64,000 bases of DNA from the NCBI GenBank assembly GCA_922989275.2, contig OV277869.1, positions 20,904,189 through 20,968,188 of the forward strand, read 5' to 3'. This document shows, piece by piece, positions 56,179-64,000 of the stretch (position 1 is the first letter of the stretch; each line of letters begins with the position of its first letter). The notes below the pieces were generated by a model. That model was not told the DNA's origin. It was given only the letters and a program-made list of their open reading frames with translations, and did not search any database. Both the position numbers and the translations under genes were made by a program. The DNA comes from Gari tellinella (Eukaryota > Mollusca > Bivalvia > Cardiida > Psammobiidae).

Positions 56179-57985
56179 CAAGAGGACATGAAGGCCCTGA
56201 TATCGCTCACCTGTTGTACTGTCAAAGCCTGATAGCTTTACCTTTCTTTTTCATCCGTTTTAATCTAAATCCATTCAAATTTGTAGGATAGCATGTGAAC
56301 TATTTTGGAATTACAACCTCATAATTCTAGTATAGCAGAGTGCATCAATGGCAGTTAACTACAGCCTAAACAATACTGAAATAAAACCTTTTCTAGCATT
56401 TCAAAGTATATCAAGGGCAGATAACTATTGCCAAAATGATTAGATTTCAACAATAATTGCACTCCTTCGAGAACTTATAGCTATATAGTTTGCTTGTAAG
56501 TACAAGAGGGCCTGAAGGCCCTGATATCGCTCACCTGTTGTACTGAAGCCTGGTAGCGTTACCTTTCTGTTAACATGTTTTAGTCTAAATCCATTCAAAC
56601 TTGTAGTATAGCATGTCAACAAATTTGGAAATTCACCCCATACTTCTAGTATAGTAGAGTACACCAAGGGTAGATAACTAGAGCCTAAACAATACTGAAA
56701 TGAAGCCTATAATTGCACTCCTTCGAGAACTTGTAGTTATATACTTTGTGTACAAGTATAATCAAAATCCATTGAAAACTGTAGTTGCAAGAGTGTTAAC
56801 GCTGTTAGATATGGCATTTTCATCAATTCAAGGGCAGATTACTCTTGACCTATTAGTCCGATTTCAACCATAATGGAACTTATTCGAACGCTTACAGTCA
56901 TATACAATCTGAGCAAGTTTAAAATAGACTGGATAAAAATTGTGGCCTCTTTAGTGTAAACACCGTTAAATATGGCATTTTCAGCAAATCAAAGGTAGAT
57001 AACTCTAGACCTATTCATTCGATTTCAACCTTATTCAAATTCATTTAAACTCTTATGGTCATATACAATCTGAGCATGTTTCAGAAAGATTGAATAATAA
57101 GTGTGGCCTCTAGGGTGAAACACCCTTAAATATGACATTTTCAGCAATTCAAAGGTAGATAACTCTCGACCTATTAGACTGAATTCAACCATAATCTAAC
57201 TCTCCAGACCTCTTGTGTTCATATCTAATCTTAGAAAGTTTGAGATAGATTGGATAAAAAGTGTGGCCTCTAGAGTGTAAACACTGTTAAATATGTCATT
57301 TTCAGCAATTCAAAGGTAGGTAATTCCTGACCTATTAATCTGATTTCAACCATAATCGAACTCACGTGAATTTATATGGTAATATACAATCTGGGTAAGT
57401 TTGAGAAAGATTGGGTAAATACAGTGGCCTCTAGAGTGTAAACAGTTAAATATGGCAATATCAGCAATTCAAAGATAGATAACTCCTGACCTATTATTCT
57501 GATTTCAGCCATAATCGAACTCATCTGAACTCTTATGGTAATATACAATCTGAGAAAGTTTGAGAAAGATTGGATAAATATTGTGGCCCCTAGAGTGTAA
57601 ACACTAAAATTGTTGACGACGGATGACGGACGCCGGACATTCAAGGATTGCAGAAGCTCTTCCTGAGCTAGCTCAGGTTAGCTAAAAATCAAAATCCATT
57701 GAAAACTGTAGTTGCAAGAGTGTGAACGCTGTTAGATATGGCATTTTCAAAGGCAGATTGCTTTGATCTATTGGTCTGATTTCAATCATAATCACACTTA
57801 TCCAAACTCTTATGGTAATATACAATCTAAGCAAGTTTGAAAAAGAGTGGATAAAAATTGTGGCCGCTAGAGTGTAAACACTATTTAATATGACATTTTC
57901 AGCAATTCAAAGGTAAATAACTCTTGACCTATTCGTCCGATTTCAACCATAATTAAACTTATCTGAACTCTTAAAGTCATAGATT
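56179..57985 (-). mobile_element. Helentron-like element, reversed, hosting another
   Basis: Begins CAAGAGGACATGAAGGCCCT GATATCGCTCACCTG (right end reversed) about 77 bp upstream of the B-box start codon. The core (CAAAGGTAGATAACTC, CTAGAGTGTAAACAC) resumes after the inner copy at 57684 and stops near 57985, without a 5' end, where a LINE tail begins. Confidence 0.75.
56503..57683 (-). mobile_element. Nested helentron-like element, complete
   Basis: CAAGAGGGCCTGAAGGCCCT ... to TGAGCTAGCTCAGGTTAGCT. Flanking host AGTA and AAAATCAAAATCC are contiguous in the inner copy itself (ACAAGTATAATCAAAATCC near 56754), so the empty site is known: no target duplication. Confidence 0.85.
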
Positions 57986-58270
57986 AGATAGATAGATATA
58001 TTTATTTCAATATCATGTAACATGACAATAGTTAACAACACACACATACATCTTAAAACCAAACACAATTTATAAAAATTGCAATGTTTAAATATATGTT
58101 GTGGTATGAACTATGTCAGTCACATCAATATCAAGGATTATAAATACCACGAATGAGGAACAATGTTGTTCACCACCCGTGGGATTACACTAAAAAGAGA
58201 AAGGACATCTCTTATTTCCATTGTGGTCCTTATTGATATTGATGGTCCGACATAGAGAGGCGTGATCTAT
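57986..58270 (-). mobile_element. LINE 3'-end fragment with (TATC)n tail
   Basis: The minus strand ends GATATTGAAATAAATATATC followed by TATC repeats: a poly(A)-signal-like motif and a short-repeat tail. Related to 55216-55405. No coding part remains. Confidence 0.5.
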
Positions 58271-60030
58271 GAACTAATAAGATATATGAAATTAATAAAT
58301 TAAAAATAATACTGATTATATTTTATATCACAGGTGTTGTTAATTACCAAACCAGTCCCTACCCTTAATTATGATAAAAGTTATAGACTGACGAAGAAAA
58401 GTATGCAATAAACTATCCATATTAAGAAATTAACAATATAGGTTTACTTATAAGATAAAATAAATCTGTGTAAAAATATATTAGAATGAGATCATTGGCT
58501 ATCACTTGAGTTTACATAACTGTACCTTAACGTATGATTATAAATATTACTTAAATATGAGTTACATTGACCAGTGGATTTATCTTATACGTTCATATTA
58601 TGATTTAAAATGTGATCTTTTACTCCTCTCTTGAACTTTGTTAAAGTTGACATACTTCTAAGATTTACAGGTAATTTTGTAACGTGTTTGGGGCTAAGCT
58701 CAGCTACTAAAATGGTTGATCAGCTGAACATACGAGCATATAATAACATCGACAATACTATATACATTGTATAATGTTTTCTCGGGGTCTATTTAAGTCT
58801 TTGACCAATGATTGTTGAACCTAATGATGTGCGAATATATACAAAACCCAGTAAATATGATGAACAATGATTACCAGAACAGAACAGAACATATCTTTAT
58901 TACTCTCAGGCATACAAGCAGCATGAGGAATTAAAAGTGCATGTACATGAGGTATTACGTGACAACAGTGAGAAAAAGTATTTCGAATAATAGCATGGTG
59001 TTGATAGTAAGTACTATTCTTTTTGAGCGGGGATTGGATCTCGAAAAAAACCTATGAAATTATATAGTCAATTTCATCCGCTTTTAAATCTGTGTTGTTT
59101 TGTCTGGTTTTGTTTTAACTGGAGTAGCTTGGCCGTGAGTAGGTCAATACAGATTCTAACATGACACGCGTTTTGGTCACTATAAAAATAGAACAAGCCC
59201 ATCGTGGTATACCTGAGACGTTACAATGCTCTTCCCTACCCCGCTCATCCCGCGGTTATATGACATGACGTGACCTCATGCATTCATACGTTATGTTTCT
59301 GAAATTTCTTACGTTATTCATATAGCCTGTAAAGACCATATACTTTTAACCAGTCATATTACTGTAATTTTCCCATTCTTCTGTCTTGTTTCATGTAATG
59401 TTTGTTCTATGCCAGATTGTGGATCGGTAAATGTAAATTTGCTGTTGGGTGTTAGATTCTTGTAATGCCGCGGAAAAAGTTATTCGGTCGAAAAACTGCA
59501 TCCGCTGAGGAAATAAGTATGGAACATTTGATTTCCTTTCTAATGAATTTCTTTAAATCTGGTCATGTTAGAATCAACCCAACCGTTGTAAAATACCGTT
59601 TCACAACGGTAGAACATAGATTATTTCTTAAATGAATGACATTCCATAATGACCTATCCACGGGCGAAGCGTGCAAATGTCGCATATATGCAGAGGAGAT
59701 TCCCATGTTACTAATGATCTTGTCATAGAATTTTTGTTAAATGTTTTACATGTATTTACTTACTGTGCTGGCGGTCTTTTTGATTGTGAGGTTGTGGAAC
59801 AGGGTTTATATTTTATGTACACTGTTTGTCTTTATAGGTGAATATAGGAGATAAGTGTGAGGTTGGGCGCCCCTAAACCCAGGTTTAACCCCCAAGTGGT
59901 AGTTAATGATTAATTTATAATTAATTATTGATTGCTGCTGACCGTACCAAGGCGGGCTCCTATGTTCACTTTGCTTTATGTTTGTCTTGCGTGTTGTTTT
60001 CTATTTAGTGTGTAGATGAAGGAATGGGAT

Positions 60031-60034
<4 letters not shown>
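58271..60034. other. No gene recognised
   Basis: At 58876-58960 another LINE tail (minus strand GCCTGAGAGTAATAAAGATA then TTCTG repeats). At 59466 a short frame MPRKKLFGRKTASAEEIS is followed by AAGTATGG; it could be a first exon but has no support. The segment around 59860-59970 (GGTTGGGCGCCCCTAAACCC) looks repeat-like. Confidence 0.4.

Positions 60035-60125
<91 letters not shown>
60035..60125. repeat. (GT)n microsatellite
   Basis: Uninterrupted GT dinucleotides over about 90 bp. Confidence 0.95.
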
Positions 60126-60128
<3 letters not shown>

Positions 60129-61130
60129 GGTATGACTGTGTGTTCTGCTTGAGAGTTGGGTGTATTGTTTGTGTTGCGTTTCCTGCTTGAGTCTTTCGTA
60201 TTTATTGGTCGCATAACGTAAGATTGTATTCTAAGGTAAGTTGTTTACATATATAAATTATATCTGTTGTTGTACTGGTGTTAATACTTTGGAATGAACT
60301 GTTAATGGGATTCGAATAAGTTTTGTAGGGTTTTGTCTTCTAATACCAGACAGACGAATGTCCATTCTTTGTGTAAACAGCACAGGCCATGAGCATGTGC
60401 TCAGTTGCAAATGATTGGATGAACAATATCAAGTGTGATCAACTAATTGAATCAACTCTTAAACTATATAAAGTGGATGGGCTTATATCAGCTCAGTGTA
60501 TTGATGAGCTTCCTGGCTTTGACCAGCCAGACAGCATCAGCTGTATGTTATATTAGAGTATGTAAGCTCAGCCTATACCCGAGACACATGGCTCGACCAG
60601 CCAGCATCAGCTATTGCTCCTAAGCTACGAATATCTCAGCTCGGCGTATAGATGAGACCCATGGCTTCAAACTAGCCAGAATGCACCAGCATCAGCAATG
60701 CGTTCAGCGTTGAAATAATAGACTGTATGAGCTACTGTTCACGCCTGGGATAGAGACTACTGAGATTGAACTAGTCAACTGTTCGCTCTACCAACACGCT
60801 ACTAAGATAACAAAGTACAGAATATTATTAAAGGCTTATTTATTGCCTACTGTAAGATCCGAGGTTAACCCTTCGGGAGCTTGATACAAACTGAATCAAA
60901 ACTACAGAGCACCCGCCTTTTATAACTTTTGGAAGGCAATGTTTGTTAAGAATAGAATATGCCAAAGTAACAAAATCAACGTCGTCTCATTTTGGAACCT
61001 GCGGTGTTCGTGTATATATACACTATAACAAACTAATTAAATACAGGCAAACTGTTCCTTTTTTTTATTAATGCTATGCAAATAATCATATGTTTGAGAA
61101 TTAACAGAGAATTACAAAGGAATCACCGTA
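60126..61130. other. No gene recognised; imperfect ~70-bp repeats
   Basis: A TATA-like ACTATATAAAGTGG at about 60463 is followed by three to four degenerate units with AGCTCAGC-TATA, GACCCATGGCT and CCAGCCAG-CATCAGC (60488-60715). It could be part of a retrotransposon LTR or a promoter-proximal repeat; neither can be shown. Confidence 0.35.
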
Positions 61131-61776
61131 AGGGGGCAGTACACAGTAAGAGAACAAAATCAGTCCAATTGAGGGGCCACATCACAGATTCCATCTTATT
61201 TTTGGATTTTATCTCCAGCCTCAAATAAAAAGCCCATTAACTCAATGATATATATCCACAGGCATGGCAAAACACCCAAAACTGACCTTGTAAACATATA
61301 TTCAGGCTACAGTGTGGCCAGTTGAATATCACTTTTAAATGCGGAAAATTTGAAAAAAAATGTTCAAATCGTGCCGTTTCAAGATTTTTTGTGAACTGTT
61401 CGCGCTCATAATATCACATTGGGAAAATTATTTTTTACATATACAAACTAAGTCCAGCTGGATGATTTAGCCAAAAAACAAGACGGTTACCTTCTACCCT
61501 TTTCACAATTTCAGCTTTTTTTTACCCTACCCATAAAAAAAAGTTACAAAAATACACAGACCCCCAGTTTCGCATCTAACACTCAGTGGCATATGCAGGA
61601 GCAGCAAAGGTCATGACCTTGGTCATATTTCAAGTGCTTTAGTGCTGTTCAACCACATTATACTACAATTAAATCATTTTAAAGGCTCACAGTACACTAG
61701 AATTCTTCCCATACCTAAAATTAAGGAATCCGGGGCCAATTCGAATATTTCCCTACCTTATTGTGTACTGCCCCCT
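61131..61776. mobile_element. TA MITE with AGGGGGCAGTACACA ends
   Basis: AGGGGGCAGTACACAGTAAG at the left pairs with CTTATTGTGTACTGCCCCCT at the right (one mismatch in 20). TA lies on both sides (61129-61130, 61777-61778). 646 bp, no coding capacity. Confidence 0.75.
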
Positions 61777-61920
61777 TAAAGGCCTATTCCTGGCTCAGCA
61801 GGATGTCTATTGGATTGTATATTGTGGTTGGGCTTGATATACAACTGTTACATCATATTACCCAGAGGCACCTAGGGCATCATGGCCTAGGGTACTAGGT
61901 ATTAATAGAGGTAGATAAGT

Positions 61921-62813
61921 ATGGAAGGCCGGTGCGCCATGCTAAATGCTAAATGCGAATTGCTTAATGCGAAATGCTAAATGCGAATTGCGAAATGCTA
62001 TTTAAGTACAAAACTATATTAGGGGTGTTTAATGCTAAATGCTATTTGTAAAATGCGTTTTGCGAAATGTCATTTGCGGATTGCAAAAATGCTAAATGCG
62101 AATTGCAAAAATGCTATTCGCAAATTCCTTAATGCCAATTGCGAATTGCTGTACTAAGACCAAACTAAAATACCTCGGTTTCCGGTACCCAAACCGACCC
62201 TAGTTTTTTTTTAACACAATTATATAATGATGATATATTTAACTTTTCTGATGGAGTATTTTATATAATTATATTCAAATTGTTATTAATTTAATTGATA
62301 GGCCCCAAAACCAAATTTACCTTAAACATTGAAATCTGGTATGATTGTTAACCAATATTGGGATACCAAACCGGCAAAGTAGTGGCTTATATATGATAGG
62401 TGGAATTAATTATATTTTGTAATGTGTTGTATGTTTGTCAAATATGTCAATAAAATGTGTTGTCTGCCTGTTGAATATGTCAATGGTTAATTTCGAAAAA
62501 TGAAAAAAAAGAGTTTAGGATCGGAGGGAAAAACTAGGGTCGGTCGGGTTACCGAAAACATATGGTTTTTTTTGTTTGTTTGGCCTTAGTACAGCACTTC
62601 GCATTTGGCATTTAGGAATTTGAGAATAGCATTTTTTGCAATTCGCATTTAGCATTTTTGCAATTAGCAAATGGCATTTCGCAAAACGCATTTCGCAATC
62701 AGCATTTAGCATTTTAAGAGTTTTGTATTAAACTAGCATTTCGCAATTCGCATTTAGCATTTCGCATATAGCAATTCGCATTTAGCATTTAGCATGGCGC
62801 ACCGGCCTTCCAT
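61921..62813. mobile_element. Foldback element with heptad-repeat arms (2)
   Basis: The ends are exact inverted repeats for 43 bp, starting ATGGAAGGCCGGTGCGCC. Arms are 7-bp words (ATGCTAA, ATGCGAA, TTGCGAA) at 61939-62155 with the complement at 62585-62795. Inner inverted segments (GCTGTACTAAGACCAAAC / GTTTGGCCTTAGTACAGC and ACCGACCCTAG / CTAGGGTCGGT) extend the pairing. Flanking AGATAAG occurs at 61913-61919 and 62814-62820. Confidence 0.8.
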
Positions 62814-64000
62814 AGATAAGGGATCTAGCTGATCCATTTCAACACTGTGATATTGTTGCATAAATATAAAGATAAGAATAGGCCTTCACAAAAAACCAAA
62901 GGTTTGCATCTAGATCATTTCCTTTAATGTCATGATTTGCTTGGTTGTATGCTTCATGTTATTTATTAAAGCTAGATTACTATCCCACTGTTTTGCTATA
63001 TAGTATAAGACCCAAAATTACACAATAATAAAATAAAATAAATTTCATCAATTTTTAATCTACAGACAATATCACTGTGTGCTTAACCCTGACCCTGCGG
63101 TAATATCTTCTGCTTTTAAATTGTCGTCTGCAAACAATATTTAAATTTGATTAGTACATATTTCAATTAAAAAAAGTCTCAGCGATAACTGGTATACAGT
63201 TTGGATACAGATCAGATGCAACATTATGCAGCATCAGATCTGGATCCAAACTGTTTGAAAAAATAACAGTCAACTCACGATGCACAGCTTAAGGGTTAAA
63301 TGCACAGCTTTCACTTGCCCCTATATTGGTCTACATCTATCAATTAGTAACATGCTGTGATAATTTTTTCGGCGTAGCTGTCTGATTTCTCATTGAGCCT
63401 CAAACCTTATATGGCCCAACCAATGGTGAATGGCCAGAAATGAAAGCTTAAGGACACGTGCTTAAAATCGAATAGTCTGATTGGGTAGCGGTTAGACTTG
63501 ACTACTGACTTTTACAAATTTGTAAAATAAGAGACACAGACTGTTATAGGCTGATTTGCTATGTAGCGGTACCAGTAGTAAACACGCCTTTCCGCTACTG
63601 CTAGTGAGTTATAACCGAGAAATTTTACGTGTCCCGACCGTTAGGTAGTGATTTGAATGACATAGTGTTTCTATTTTAAGATATGACATATTGTCTCAAG
63701 TTCGGCAATGATTTGATGCGTTCTGCAAATCAGAACGAAATTGTTCATAATAGAATTGATCATAATTTTAATCTAGTACCAAGTATATGAAAAAGAAAGA
63801 ATAGCAGTAACAATTCAGTGAGATTACGAGAAAACTGGCGTTTGAATTTAACCTAGATATCGAAAAGATTTCGATGGGTATTTTTTGTGTTAACACCGTT
63901 TTCCTCCAGCACATGCGCAACTCTGTGACCTCAAATGTAAACAAACCGTGATTTTTTTAACGCGATCGCAATCTCTACCCAACAACACGTAGATACCTAA
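62814..64000. other. No gene recognised; one P1 palindrome
   Basis: A P1 palindrome is at 63196-63257 (CAGTTTGGATACAGATCAG ... CTGGATCCAAACTG). The remainder shows no exon, RNA gene or repeat that I can identify. Confidence 0.5.

Noticed and set aside
59466..59520. Possible first exon MPRKKLFGRKTASAEEIS
   Set aside because: Short, the donor is only AAGTATGG, and no partner exon is seen downstream.
60340..60900. Possible solo LTR (TATA-like box and downstream repeats)
   Set aside because: No second LTR, primer-binding site, TG...CA boundary or target duplication could be shown.

Overview
The window looks like nuclear DNA of a bivalve mollusc, probably a clam. This is inference from three things: introns and splice sites, a RING-less double-B-box/NHL gene of the type expanded in bivalves, and very dense repeats whose ends read AGCTCACC... 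and ...GGTGAGCGA...CTCTTG. Only two host genes can be supported. Most of the rest is transposable elements inserted into one another.

Layout. 1-5.9 kb: intergenic repeats (helentron-like elements, a TTAA MITE with a palindromic core, small palindromes). 6.13-6.85 kb (+): the last two coding exons of a polypeptide GalNAc-transferase (end of its ricin-type lectin domain), then a 3'UTR with AATAAA. 7.8-8.2 kb: broken mariner-type transposase fragment. 9-25.7 kb: a TA MITE split by helentron-like elements, a ~120-bp minisatellite split by a pogo-like element, and many palindromic MITE copies. 25.7-33.5 kb: one helentron-like element (+) opened twice by others, with four levels of nesting. 33.68-56.10 kb (-): a complete three-exon gene for a 565-residue double-B-box, coiled-coil, NHL-like protein. 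Its first intron is about 20.3 kb and almost entirely mobile DNA: a 5.8-kb CACTG-ended transposon holding a CR1-like LINE, three helentron-like elements, and a TTAA MITE split by a dead two-ORF LINE that itself carries a foldback element and a second TTAA MITE. 56.2-58 kb: two nested helentron-like copies. 58-64 kb: LINE tails, a (GT)n tract, a TA MITE and a second foldback element; no gene was recognised.

The most interesting structural result is that four unrelated-looking repeat families (starts near 3233, 5656, 13973 and 30744) share one layout: T-rich left flank, a small hairpin close to the right end, then CTTG followed by T. Several copies sit inside other repeats, so the unoccupied site can be read from a sister copy. 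These sites show insertion between two Ts with no duplication, as expected for Helentron-type (rolling-circle) non-autonomous elements. Two foldback elements (47.5-48.4 kb and 61.9-62.8 kb) also share an unusual design: inverted arms made of degenerate 7-bp repeats.
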